From assembly GCA_031553035.1 (NCBI GenBank), contig JAVBLY010000007.1:1-51499 (forward strand): a stretch of DNA of 51,499 bases. Direction: 5' to 3'. The translations under genes were made by a program, and so were the position numbers. Each line of letters begins with the position of its first letter. Within the stretch, counting starts at the first letter, position 1. The notes under the pieces are model-generated. The model had not been told where the DNA came from and did not search any database. It saw only the letters and a program-made list of their open reading frames with translations. The DNA comes from JAVBLY01 sp031553035. Its GTDB lineage: Bacteria > Bacillota > Clostridia > Peptostreptococcales > Anaerovoracaceae. Of the stretch, positions 7,594 to 15,787 are shown piece after piece.

Positions 7594-7770
7594 ATGCCAA
7601 AAGCAAATCAAAAAATACGTGATCTTATGTATATAACAGGTGTTAAGCAATGGGAAGTGGCTCGTGCAATCGGATGCCATGAGAGCGTTTTATGTCGAGA
7701 TTTAAGGGAAGAATTACCCTCTGAAAGAAAAAAAGAAATCATAGCAGCAATAGAAAGACTGAAAAAATAA
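7594..7770 (+). CDS. Cro-like small HTH protein
   Basis: A 58-residue protein, first gene of the rightward block. The sequence IRDLMYITGVKQWEVARAIG followed by CHESVLCRDLREELP has the layout of the short XRE-type HTH proteins common in clostridial phages and islands (a helix, then a recognition helix with poorly conserved polar residues). AGAGGAGG lies five bases before the ATG. Its stop TAA shares one base with the next ATG. By position it is the Cro or early-switch protein opposing the repressor. Confidence 0.75.
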   Translation: MPKANQKIRDLMYITGVKQWEVARAIGCHESVLCRDLREELPSERKKEIIAAIERLKK

Positions 7771-7976
7771 TGACTAAATCCGAAATCATCAGGCAATTAA
7801 AGACTGAGCATAATTCTTCATTCCTACCTTTGAATAAGGCTGCAAAAGCCTTGGGTGTTGGGAAGGATAGGATGAGAAAGATTCTTGAAGATACTGACTA
7901 TTTAGAAGTTGGTAATTCGAGACGGTATTTGATTTCTGATGTTGCGGATGCTTTATTGAAGATGCAAAGACGATAA
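7770..7976 (+). CDS. Small HTH DNA-binding protein, paralogue of the gene at 5461
   Basis: A 68-residue protein: MTKSEIIRQLKTEHN, a helix-turn-helix LNKAAKALGVGKDRMRKIL and a wing YLEVGNSRRYLISDVADAL. It is paralogous to the leftward gene at 5461-5670. Its ATG overlaps the stop of the Cro-like gene by one base, so the two are translationally coupled. Likely an early regulator or replication-origin binder; the sequence does not decide. Confidence 0.75.
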   Translation: MTKSEIIRQLKTEHNSSFLPLNKAAKALGVGKDRMRKILEDTDYLEVGNSRRYLISDVADALLKMQRR

Positions 7977-7990
7977 CTAGGAGTAAATAA

Positions 7991-8599
7991 ATGAAACAAT
8001 CTATACCCAAAAAGAGCATCGTATTTTATTTAGAATGGTACGATCTTCTCAAAAATATATCTGATGAGGATTTTGGAAAGATAGCTAGAGCAATTTTTGA
8101 ATATGTGTTAACTGGAGAAGAACCGACCTTTGATGATAGTGGATTAAAAATGGCATTTTCATTTATGAAGGCACAAATAGATAGAGATATTGAAAAATAC
8201 GAAAAAGTATGTGAGCGGAATCGAAATAATATAAAAAAGCGCTATGAGAAAGCTACCACTGGTAGCCAGTCGTTACGAGTGGTTACCAAATCTACCGATA
8301 ATGATAATGAAGATGATAATGAAGATGATAATGAAGATGATAATGACTTCTTGCAGTTTTGGGAGTTGTATCCTCGAAAGGAATCAAAGCAAAATGCGTT
8401 TAAAGCATGGAAGAAGTTAAAGGCTACTGAAAAAGTTTCGGCTTTGGAAGATATATCCAACCGTTCTGACTGGATTGAAAAAGAAAAGCGATTCATACCA
8501 TATGCCAGTACATATCTAAACGGAAAGCGTTGGGATGACGAGCCGGAAGGATATACAGCTAAAGAAGATGACTTTGATTTAAGGGGTTTGCAGATATGA
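7991..8599 (+). CDS. Phage replication initiator/organizer-like protein
   Basis: A 202-residue protein in two parts. Residues 1-75 (KSIVFYLEWYDLLKNISDE, then FGKIARAIFEYVLTGEEPTF) match the DUF6291-type domain found at the start of phage replication proteins. A charged linker (about residues 98-117) is an Asp/Asn/Glu repeat. Residues 118-190 (FWELYPRKESKQNAFKAWKK, then PYASTYLNGKRWDDEPEG) match the C-terminal module of phage replisome organizers and helicase loaders. AGGAG precedes the ATG. It is directly upstream of, and overlaps by four bases, a DnaB-like helicase gene, so it probably recruits that helicase to the element origin. Confidence 0.8.
   Translation: MKQSIPKKSIVFYLEWYDLLKNISDEDFGKIARAIFEYVLTGEEPTFDDSGLKMAFSFMKAQIDRDIEKYEKVCERNRNNIKKRYEKATTGSQSLRVVTKSTDNDNEDDNEDDNEDDNDFLQFWELYPRKESKQNAFKAWKKLKATEKVSALEDISNRSDWIEKEKRFIPYASTYLNGKRWDDEPEGYTAKEDDFDLRGLQI
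8303..8346 (+). repeat. 12-bp tandem repeat inside the replication gene
   Basis: GATAATGAAGAT is repeated three times perfectly and once in part. It encodes an Asp-Asn-Glu-Asp repeat forming the linker between the two domains. Repeat number could change by slippage without shifting frame because the unit is four codons. Confidence 0.85.
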
Positions 8600-9861
8600 T
8601 TAAGCAGGGCGAAAGAATGACATATAGCGGAGAAGATCAAAAGTATTTAATAGGTGCTATTCTCAATGGTTATGATAAGGGGCTTTTACGACCAGAAGAT
8701 TTCACCTTTATTGAATTTCAAAAAATTAAAGAAGCTATTGACCGGGGTTGTTGTGAAGATGAGATTGCTAAACATGCTGGCATTACAATTTCGAGAATCA
8801 ACAGTCTAAAAAAAAGTTGCAAAGATATGAGTTCAGTGCGTTCAGTAGCCGGACAACTTATTGAGGAGAATAAACGAAGTTATATAAAAAATTTAATGAA
8901 TAATATCTGGCCAGTCAAAGAGCAATTGTCAGCTGAAGAAATGATAAAAGAACTGCAAGAAGTCAGCAAAATACAATTCACAAATTCAGTACAAATAGGT
9001 AACGCTATCCTGGATCTCAAGAACAAAGAAAAACTCAAGGCATTGCCAACACCATTTCAAACGCTTAATAAAAAAACCGGGGGTGGCTTATTACAGGGAA
9101 ATTTAATAACGATAGCTGCTAGACCGGGAGACGGGAAGACGGCACTTGCTTTACAGAGTGCGAAACACATAGCAAATCTAGGAATGAAGGTTCTATACAT
9201 CAGTCTTGAAATGCTGGCACATGAATTAGCAGCAAGGCTCATTGTAAGCGAGTCAAATCTAAAGCAAAGTGACTTAATGAAGCATGAGATATCAGATATT
9301 AGTGAGTTTGAACAGGCAGAAAACAAAATAAAAGATATGCCACTCTTTATTTCTAAGGAGGGCAGAGTTTTTGAGGATATATATCGAGAAACAATCAGAG
9401 AGCAACCAGCACTTGTAGTTATAGATTCAGTCAATTTGGTTAAGTCTAGGGGAGAATCGGAACGTGTCAGGATCCTTAATATCACAAGGAATATAAAACA
9501 AATGGCTATTGAGACAAATATACCAGTTTTAATGGTCGCACAGTTAAACCGTGAGGCGGAAGAAAAAGCCTTGCCAACAATGGCAGACATAAAGGAATCA
9601 GGCAGTATTGAAGAAGACTCGGATGTGGTACTCATATTGTCAACATTTCATGAATATAGTTCTATCGAGAAATTGGCAGATAAGACAGGCAAAACATATA
9701 TCGAGAGAAAAGAGTTTGATGAGATTCAAAAAAGAGGGAGCAAAGTTATAGTTGGAGCAATAAGGAAAAACCGAAATGGGGAGACAGGACTAATGTTTAT
9801 GGAGTTCAATGCAAGCAAGTTTACATTTAGGGAGCTTGATCTTGACGGAGTTCCGTATTGA
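8596..9861 (+). CDS. DnaB-like replicative helicase
   Basis: A 421-residue hexameric-type helicase that would unwind the element's replication fork. The first 110 residues are a divergent DnaB N-terminal domain; residues 150-420 form the RecA-like domain. Walker A is ARPGDGKT (175-182), Walker B is ALVVIDS (272-278), followed by VAQLNRE and DIKESGSIEEDSDVVL, all typical of DnaB. The ATG at 8596 overlaps the upstream stop (ATGA) with AAGGGG nine bases before; an ATG at 8617 is a possible alternative. No primase is encoded, so the host DnaG is probably used. Confidence 0.9.
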   Translation: MIKQGERMTYSGEDQKYLIGAILNGYDKGLLRPEDFTFIEFQKIKEAIDRGCCEDEIAKHAGITISRINSLKKSCKDMSSVRSVAGQLIEENKRSYIKNLMNNIWPVKEQLSAEEMIKELQEVSKIQFTNSVQIGNAILDLKNKEKLKALPTPFQTLNKKTGGGLLQGNLITIAARPGDGKTALALQSAKHIANLGMKVLYISLEMLAHELAARLIVSESNLKQSDLMKHEISDISEFEQAENKIKDMPLFISKEGRVFEDIYRETIREQPALVVIDSVNLVKSRGESERVRILNITRNIKQMAIETNIPVLMVAQLNREAEEKALPTMADIKESGSIEEDSDVVLILSTFHEYSSIEKLADKTGKTYIERKEFDEIQKRGSKVIVGAIRKNRNGETGLMFMEFNASKFTFRELDLDGVPY

Positions 9862-9878
9862 TAGAAAGGATAATTTAC

Positions 9879-10127
9879 ATGAAATTAATAACCGAAGTAC
9901 AAAAAGCAATCGACCAGCTACCACATCCACAGTGTGTATATCGGGATTACACAAGCACTATCGAAACACTCCAGGGCATAGATCATTACTTTGCTGATAA
10001 GGAACGGCGAGTATCTGACACTGCACATCTTATATGGACAAGGATAAAGTCAACGGAATATCGCAGGGAAGGGGTTACTGCATTAGAATCATGGAATCAT
10101 ATACTCACGAGAGATACAGGAAGATAG
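9879..10127 (+). CDS. Hypothetical element protein
   Basis: An 82-residue mixed-charge protein beginning MKLITEVQKAIDQLPHPQ, with no signal peptide or membrane segment. AGAAAGGA lies about nine bases before the ATG at 9879; an upstream TTG in frame is not supported. It sits 17 bases after the helicase gene in the early replication block. I do not recognise a family. Confidence 0.65.
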   Translation: MKLITEVQKAIDQLPHPQCVYRDYTSTIETLQGIDHYFADKERRVSDTAHLIWTRIKSTEYRREGVTALESWNHILTRDTGR

Positions 10128-10137
10128 GGGGATAACA

Positions 10138-10398
10138 ATGGATAAAGAACTAAAGAAGATAAAGACGAGGCTGAACAACTGCATTGAGGAACTGAATACT
10201 GGGGCAACGATAGCAGGGGATCTCATATACTACATTGACAGATATGGTGCAGAACATGAAACTCTATCGAGTATCACTGAGGATATCAGCAATATGATCA
10301 GCACTCTAATACAGGCTAAGAGATCACTACTTAAAGCAGACGAGGAATTACTCAGGGCAAAGGTAAAGGAAATAAACATGCAGTATGAAAACTATTAA
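10138..10398 (+). CDS. Hypothetical helical protein
   Basis: An 86-residue, mostly helical protein with heptad-like Leu/Ile spacing (KELKKIKTRLNNCIEELN at the start and LIQAKRSLLKADEELLRAKV near the end), so a small coiled coil is likely. GGGGG lies about seven bases before the ATG. It follows the previous gene by ten bases. Function unknown. Confidence 0.65.
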   Translation: MDKELKKIKTRLNNCIEELNTGATIAGDLIYYIDRYGAEHETLSSITEDISNMISTLIQAKRSLLKADEELLRAKVKEINMQYENY

Positions 10399-10518
10399 CG
10401 ATTAAAGTTTGTAAGGCTGATGGTTGGTGCGTTAGTAACAATACGAAAGACGGAAACAATGCAGTAAACAGAGGGGGGAGTACACCCCCACCCCTTTGAC
10501 GATTGCCACCAATGCGTA

Positions 10519-10668
10519 ATGGCAAAAAAAATCTACCCGAGCAGTTTTTTGGAGGGATATATAGCATCAAAAGTATGTAAAAAGTCGCTGAAAACGCAAA
10601 TAAAAGCCTCATTTTACAACGATTGTGGCTATATGGGAGAGATTGAAACAGAGGTGCAAGAAACATGA
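10519..10668 (+). CDS. Possible 49-residue small protein
   Basis: The 266-bp gap between two real genes holds one frame of 49 residues (from MAKKIYPSSFLEGY), rich in Lys. Its stop overlaps the next ATG as ATGA, a pattern seen between real genes in this element, which is the only positive sign. There is no ribosome site. The region also has a G-run/C-run hairpin near 10472-10490. It may be non-coding. Confidence 0.3.
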   Translation: MAKKIYPSSFLEGYIASKVCKKSLKTQIKASFYNDCGYMGEIETEVQET

Positions 10669-10913
10669 AACTGGAAGAACTATTACTAGAAGATTATAAG
10701 GAACTCACAAGGCTACTCGACAAGTGGCTACCAAAAGCAGATCAGGAAGAAACGGCTGTAAATGCTGTGGTCAAATTAATAAAACAACGAGAGCAGACAT
10801 TAGTTAAGTATAACGAAATAACCCCGGATGATGATTCGCAACTTGAGCGATTTCGAAAGCAACGGGAAGAACGGAAAAACAAGAATTCGAGAAAATTCAA
10901 GACAAAGCCCTAA
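10665..10913 (+). CDS. Hypothetical charged protein
   Basis: An 82-residue protein with an acidic start (MKLEELLLEDYKELTRLLDK) and a very basic tail (RKQREERKNKNSRKFKTKP) that could bind nucleic acid. AGAGGTG lies eight bases before the ATG. In phages, small proteins like this between replication and packaging genes are sometimes late-transcription regulators, but no family match is claimed. Confidence 0.65.
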   Translation: MKLEELLLEDYKELTRLLDKWLPKADQEETAVNAVVKLIKQREQTLVKYNEITPDDDSQLERFRKQREERKNKNSRKFKTKP

Positions 10914-10999
10914 TTGCTATTGAGGGCTTAAACAAATCAAGCGATATTAACGCACTGAGGCGTTGAATATAAAAACATTTTAATTAGGAGGACAAAGAA

Positions 11000-11572
11000 A
11001 TGTCATATTTAGAAAAAGTTAAAGAGGCAAGAAAAGACGCAGTAAACACAATGAGTAAATTGGTTAAGAGCCAGCAAAGCGAAGTAGAATTGGAAATTGC
11101 CCGAAACAAGGAAAGCGATGTTGCATTAGGAAAAAGATGGCCAACAGATATTCGATCTTTAAAGGAACGGCAGCAGTCAAAAAGATATGAGGAACAAAAG
11201 AGACTTTTTGATGAATTGAATTCACTTGCAAACGAAATTCAAACTGATATTGATGGTCAATGTGTAAATCCTATGAGTGAACAGGCTCGTGCAAAGGTAC
11301 ATGATTTACAAACGACCAAAAGGCAATTAACAAATGGAGAGTATTGTGTTCTGGCAAATAGCTATGGAAAAGAACCTGAGTTTCTTGAATCAATATCCCC
11401 ATTCGCTAGAAAAGTAGATGCTGAAATTATTAATTCGTACCCTAATAAAGCGAATATGGCTGCAGAAATGGAAGAAATCAAGAAAGAGCTTAAAGGGGCA
11501 GAAAGCGATCTGTATTCTATGGTATTAAGTCAGAAGGTTGATAGAGTCGGAAATGACAGTTTCTTCTTTTGA
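11000..11572 (+). CDS. Unknown coiled-coil protein, paralogue A
   Basis: A 190-residue helical protein starting MSYLEKVKEARKDAVNTMSK. It is clearly paralogous to the gene at 12285: shared blocks are the start, ELEIARN/IALARN, the LKERQQSKRYEEQKRL region, NPMSEQARAKVHDLQ/KPMSDTARNKLQDLK and SYGKEPEFLESI/TYGKEPGFLDTL. Both also have nearly the same leader (AGGAGGACAAA). Between the two lies an HNH nuclease gene. The C-terminal parts differ. It may be a structural or scaffold-like protein given the neighbouring tail gene, but that is inference. Confidence 0.75.
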   Translation: MSYLEKVKEARKDAVNTMSKLVKSQQSEVELEIARNKESDVALGKRWPTDIRSLKERQQSKRYEEQKRLFDELNSLANEIQTDIDGQCVNPMSEQARAKVHDLQTTKRQLTNGEYCVLANSYGKEPEFLESISPFARKVDAEIINSYPNKANMAAEMEEIKKELKGAESDLYSMVLSQKVDRVGNDSFFF

Positions 11573-11610
11573 TATTCAAACATTAAAAAGCAAAGGAAAG
11601 GAAAAAGGAA

Positions 11611-12207
11611 ATGGGCATAAAACAAGGTAACAATCTAGGCGGCAGATGGGAATCATCAGCACAGAAACAGGCACATTACAGGGCAAGGCGTAAGATACTC
11701 GCAACGCAAGATACTTGTGCGATATGCGGTGGCTTTGTGGATAAAACCTTAAAGCAATACGATCCACATTCGCCCGAAGTTGACCACATTATCCCTGTAA
11801 GCCGTGGAGGCAGCATGACCGATATGTCAAACCTCCAGTTAGTCCACCGAAGATGCAATCAGCGTAAGGGTGCAAAGCTGTATGAAAAAAACACTAGCTC
11901 AAGTAAACAGGAAACAGATGGAAAAACATGGCTTGATAGTGATATTGGGAGAAGAGATTCTAATATCGCCCCACCTGAATACTGGATGTCATGGGGCAGT
12001 GGATTATCTGACGAGGAAATAGATGATCCGTGGGCAATCAGAAAAAGGCTTTTCGTGGATAAGTATGGAAATCAGTATAAAAAAGAAGATTACCCGGAAT
12101 TATTCAAAAAAGGTATTTTCCCATATGGCGAAATAATGGCTAATGGGTTAAAAGATGATTTTGAACCAGAAAAATATAGCGAAGTATTAAAGAAAGGAGC
12201 GAAATAA
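11611..12207 (+). CDS. HNH endonuclease
   Basis: A 198-residue protein with a complete HNH nuclease core at about residues 29-90: zinc ligands CAICGG and HRRCNQRKG, and the catalytic EVDHIIPVSRGG. Residues 95-198 are an acidic extension without recognised domain. In tailed phages a similar HNH protein lies beside the terminase and helps DNA cutting at packaging; here no terminase is present, so it could serve packaging by a helper phage, or be a homing-type nuclease, since it sits between two paralogous genes. The ribosome site AAAGGAAAGG lies before the ATG. Confidence 0.85.
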   Translation: MGIKQGNNLGGRWESSAQKQAHYRARRKILATQDTCAICGGFVDKTLKQYDPHSPEVDHIIPVSRGGSMTDMSNLQLVHRRCNQRKGAKLYEKNTSSSKQETDGKTWLDSDIGRRDSNIAPPEYWMSWGSGLSDEEIDDPWAIRKRLFVDKYGNQYKKEDYPELFKKGIFPYGEIMANGLKDDFEPEKYSEVLKKGAK

Positions 12208-12284
12208 ACAGTTGGACGACTGGAAAAATCATTCATCACATATTTTAAAAAATTAGAGTTTATATAAAAACAGGAGGACAAAAA

Positions 12285-12935
12285 ATGTCATATTCACAGA
12301 AAATTGAAGATGCAAGAACGACCGCATTAAAAAGAATGGGCAATCTCGCACAAGAACATAAGGACGAAATTGCTATTGCGTTAGCACGAAACAATGATTC
12401 GCAGTATTATGGTTCAGGTATCAAAACCACAGATATTGATACCTTACGGCGTGAACAAGAATTAAGTAGAGACAGGGCTTATTATGAAGAAGTGCAAAAA
12501 ATCACTTCATTATCAGAGGCTTTCAAGTCGGCTGTTAATGCTCAATATGCAAAGCCAATGAGTGATACTGCACGAAACAAATTGCAAGATTTAAAAATGC
12601 AGGGTAAGGAACTGTCTGCTGATGAGTTTACCGCTCTAGCCGATACATACGGTAAAGAACCGGGATTTCTTGATACGCTCAGAGAACTATCGCCAGGTGT
12701 AGATGATGGTATCTTATTCCAATATCCTGCTATGTCGGATTGTATCAAGGCAATAGAAGATAAGGAATCTAAAATCAGGGGAGAGCTCTCAGAAGTCAGT
12801 AGAGGAAACAAGACGGTAGATGATGTACTTGCAGGAGACACCCTATTAGATACCATACGCACTCAAATGGGCGGAATGTTGTTAACTGAATACGAAAAAG
12901 AATTCAGCTTTGCGACATATACACAGCTTTATTAG
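12285..12935 (+). CDS. Unknown coiled-coil protein, paralogue B
   Basis: A 216-residue helical protein starting MSYSQKIEDARTTALKRMGN, paralogous to the gene at 11000 (see the shared NPMS/KPMS and YGKEP blocks). It has a longer C-terminal part ending TQLY that paralogue A lacks. AGGAGG lies ten bases before the ATG, in a leader nearly identical to that of paralogue A. The two genes probably arose by duplication, with the HNH gene between them. Confidence 0.75.
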   Translation: MSYSQKIEDARTTALKRMGNLAQEHKDEIAIALARNNDSQYYGSGIKTTDIDTLRREQELSRDRAYYEEVQKITSLSEAFKSAVNAQYAKPMSDTARNKLQDLKMQGKELSADEFTALADTYGKEPGFLDTLRELSPGVDDGILFQYPAMSDCIKAIEDKESKIRGELSEVSRGNKTVDDVLAGDTLLDTIRTQMGGMLLTEYEKEFSFATYTQLY

Positions 12936-12944
12936 GTGGTTTAA

Positions 12945-13184
12945 ATGGAAAATATTGAACAAATAAAGGCTGCTGCTGAAAGAGTCGATTATGAAAATAA
13001 GCTACTAACAGAACAATTAGAAACCGCTAACCAGAAAATCAGAATATATGAGTTAGAAAGGCTGAAATTGAAAGTAGCACAGGATCAGGGATTGCCGCTT
13101 GATTTCATGCCACTTATGCAGGGGGATGATGAACCGACATTAGCGATCCATGCGAGAGAACTTAAAGCAATATTTTGCGTATAG
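12945..13184 (+). CDS. Small coiled-coil, scaffold-like protein
   Basis: A 79-residue protein: residues 5-45 form a coiled coil (AAERVDYENKLLTEQLETAN), followed by LKLKVAQDQGLPLDFMPLMQ and GDDEPTL. The last part resembles the end of phage scaffold-type proteins (DUF4355-like: a K-x-A-x-x-x-GLP-x-x-x-x-x-x-x-G-DDE pattern). It is much shorter than full scaffolds. It lies nine bases after paralogue B and just before the tape-measure gene. A scaffold fragment used to redirect head assembly is a possibility, not a demonstrated role. Confidence 0.65.
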   Translation: MENIEQIKAAAERVDYENKLLTEQLETANQKIRIYELERLKLKVAQDQGLPLDFMPLMQGDDEPTLAIHARELKAIFCV

Positions 13185-13201
13185 CAAAGGAGGGATAAAA
13201 A

Positions 13202-15307
13202 ATGGCAACGAATATAGGAACAGCATATGTGCAGATAGCACCCTCAACTAAAGGGCTGTCAGGCAAAATAAACTCATTTTTTCAGAGGCAGGGCGCCAAT
13301 GCCGGAAATGCACTAGGTAAAAACGCTGGAGGTGGATTCTTAAAGTCGGGCTTTGCCGGTGCTGTGGGCGGTGCGTTTGCTCTGGCAGTAAGTAAAGGTG
13401 TGTCAACGGTCACAAGTGCATTTGATAGTGCTGCAAGTAGGTATGACACTCTTAACAATTTCCCGAAAGTTATGCAAAACCTTGGCATTGAGGGCGATAA
13501 GGCTAACGCAGCCATGAAAAAACTTGATAAAGGTATTTCGGGGCTACCAACCACAATGGACGGAGCAGCATCGGGAGTCAAGAGTATAACTGCCGCAACA
13601 GGAGATGTTGACAAAGCGACAGATATATTTCTTGCGTTAAATAATGCGATCCTAGCTGGTGGCGAACCAATGGAAACACAGTCAACCGCCATGCAGCAAT
13701 TCACACAGGCATTTTCAAAAGGTAAGCCAGATATGATGGAGTGGAAGGCCTTACAACAAGCAATGCCCGGCCAATTAAATCAAATTGCCACCGCTATGGG
13801 TTATGGCTCAAATGGTGCGACTAAACTTGGCGAGGACTTACGTAATGGCGTAATTCCTATGTCGGACTTTACAAATAGCCTAATAGAGCTCAATACAAAA
13901 GGAACAGAAGGATTCCCGGCATTTGCGGAGCAAGCCAAGAGTGCTACCGGTGGTTTACAGACAAGTATATCCGTTATGAAAACCGCTGTTGTGCGTGGCG
14001 TTGCGGATATGATGAAGTCTTATGATACCGCAGCTGCTAATAACGGACTACCCACAATGGCAGAGGCAATAAGTATAGCAACAGGCAAGATAAATTCAGC
14101 GTTCAAAACGGCAGGGACCGCTATAAGTAACGTATTCTCATTTATAAAAAATAATGAAACGGTGCTTAAAACTTTAGCTGTAACCATCGGTACGGCCGCA
14201 ACCGCATGGAAACTGTTAACGGTGTCTCTAGCGGCTCAGAAGTGGATCAGCACGACCCTTGCAATAGCCGGTAACACAACAGCCCTGCTGACAAATACAA
14301 CAACGACTAATACGGCAACGGTTGCTCAGAAGGCATTAGCATTGGTAATTAACGGTGCAAAGTGGTTAGGAGCAGCAGCTCAAATGGCAGCCTATACAAT
14401 CGCCACTAAAGCAATGACTGCCGCCACAAAAGCAATGGCGATAGCACAAAGAATATTTAATATTGCACTTAACGCAAACCCGATTATCAAAATCGTATCT
14501 ATCATAGCACTTGTAGTAGGAGCATTAATCGTGTTCTTTACTAAGACCGAAACAGGGCGAAGGATATTCACTTCATTCGGGAATACCATCAAGGCGGTAA
14601 TCGAAAAGGTAAAAGGTTTTTTTGAGGGATTCAAGAAAAAAACAAGTGAGGTCATTTCTGGCGTTGCAAATTTCTTCAAGAAATTGCCCGGACGTATACT
14701 ATCTGCCTTGCTATCATTGCCGGGTCGTATTATTGGATTCTACGCCCAAATGGGTAAGTGGATACTCAAAGGTATTGGCAGTCTTGCAGGCATTGGGAAA
14801 TCTATCCTGGAGGGCGTGTGGAACGGTATAAAGAATCTTGGTTCATGGCTATGGGATAAAATCCAAGTCCTTGGTGGTACGGTTATCAAGATTCTCAAAA
14901 AAGCACTTGGTATAGCCTCTCCATCAAAATACACAACCTATTTCGGAGAGATGTTAGACAAGGGTTTAATCAAAGGCATGGAATCATTAAAGGGTAAAGT
15001 GATGTCTGCCGCAACCGATGTAAGTGACGCAGCGTTGTCAGGTATGGCGATTGACCCGGCTGACCTTAACGGCGATATTTTGAATCAAGAAAAATCATTA
15101 CTGAGTGGATTCTCCCATTCTGCAGCGGTCGATTTTAATGCTGCATCTAATATGCAATTATCGAGTGCAGCATCAAAAGATAACGAGATTGCAGAGGCGT
15201 TATTGCAAGTAAGGGCTACTATGGCAGAAGTCAGGGATGACCTAAAGGGCTTGAAAGTCGTATTCAATAATCGTGAAGTAGGAAGGATGGTTAATGCCGT
15301 AACATGA
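13202..15307 (+). CDS. Phage tail tape-measure protein
   Basis: A complete 701-residue tape-measure protein, which sets tail length and is threaded in the tail tube. The TP901-type start (IGTAYVQIAPSTKGLSGKI) is followed by a Gly/Ala-rich hydrophobic part (about 50-70), a conserved block around residues 80-260 (RYDTLNNFPKVMQNLGI; QQAMPGQLNQIATAMG), hydrophobic segments (320-450, including IVSIIALVVGALIVFF at 431-446), amphipathic repeats (465-565) and the characteristic IASPSK (571-576). A strong AAAGGAGG precedes the ATG. By the rule of about 0.15 nm per residue it would specify a tail near 100 nm. No other canonical tail gene is nearby, which is odd. Confidence 0.92.
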   Translation: MATNIGTAYVQIAPSTKGLSGKINSFFQRQGANAGNALGKNAGGGFLKSGFAGAVGGAFALAVSKGVSTVTSAFDSAASRYDTLNNFPKVMQNLGIEGDKANAAMKKLDKGISGLPTTMDGAASGVKSITAATGDVDKATDIFLALNNAILAGGEPMETQSTAMQQFTQAFSKGKPDMMEWKALQQAMPGQLNQIATAMGYGSNGATKLGEDLRNGVIPMSDFTNSLIELNTKGTEGFPAFAEQAKSATGGLQTSISVMKTAVVRGVADMMKSYDTAAANNGLPTMAEAISIATGKINSAFKTAGTAISNVFSFIKNNETVLKTLAVTIGTAATAWKLLTVSLAAQKWISTTLAIAGNTTALLTNTTTTNTATVAQKALALVINGAKWLGAAAQMAAYTIATKAMTAATKAMAIAQRIFNIALNANPIIKIVSIIALVVGALIVFFTKTETGRRIFTSFGNTIKAVIEKVKGFFEGFKKKTSEVISGVANFFKKLPGRILSALLSLPGRIIGFYAQMGKWILKGIGSLAGIGKSILEGVWNGIKNLGSWLWDKIQVLGGTVIKILKKALGIASPSKYTTYFGEMLDKGLIKGMESLKGKVMSAATDVSDAALSGMAIDPADLNGDILNQEKSLLSGFSHSAAVDFNAASNMQLSSAASKDNEIAEALLQVRATMAEVRDDLKGLKVVFNNREVGRMVNAVT

Positions 15308-15588
15308 ACACACTAACTATAACAATAGACGGTCACTTAATCACATTACGTCAAACAGAAGTTGGAAATTTCGAAAATGGGGTTATGGAAAAAATAAGAT
15401 CAAACCCAGACCATACTTTCGATTATATGGTAGATTATTTCGATAATGTGATTGTCGGTGGATCTGATTATATTTTTAAAATGCTTGATCCAGATAATAA
15501 AGATCCTTCATTAGTAGATATTATGCGGTTACTGCCTAAAATAGCTGATGGAATTGAAAAACAGACAGACTCATTACGCCGGGGCTAA
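15304..15588 (+). CDS. Small protein coupled to the tape measure, possibly a tail assembly protein
   Basis: A 94-residue protein whose ATG overlaps the tape-measure stop as ATGA, so translation is coupled. The C-terminal stretch FDYMVDYFDNVIVGGSDYIF with MRLLPKIADGIEKQ resembles small phage tail-assembly-chaperone-like proteins, which bind the tape measure. In phages those genes usually lie before, not after, the tape measure, so the match is tentative. The gene ends in a short GC-rich hairpin (GCCGG/CCGGC, about 15578-15597). Confidence 0.65.
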   Translation: MNTLTITIDGHLITLRQTEVGNFENGVMEKIRSNPDHTFDYMVDYFDNVIVGGSDYIFKMLDPDNKDPSLVDIMRLLPKIADGIEKQTDSLRRG

Positions 15589-15787
15589 CGCTCCGGCACA
15601 GATGAGAAAATAATGCACTTAAATATAGTGTATAAAGTAGATGAAAATATTGTGAAAGTGCTTGAACATTTATTACCAAAATGATAAAGTTGTGATACTT
15701 TGAATTTACGTAGTTCACTAAAATTATTAAAAATCTGGTTTTTGTGGTATATTATATGTGTCGATAACATATTTATGGGAGGTATTC

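Noticed and set aside
8303..8346. CRISPR array
   Set aside because: The repeat unit is 12 bp, contiguous without spacers, and lies inside a reading frame.
10352..10666. 104-residue reverse-strand frame over the gap
   Set aside because: No ribosome site, low-complexity composition, and it opposes the direction of all neighbouring genes.
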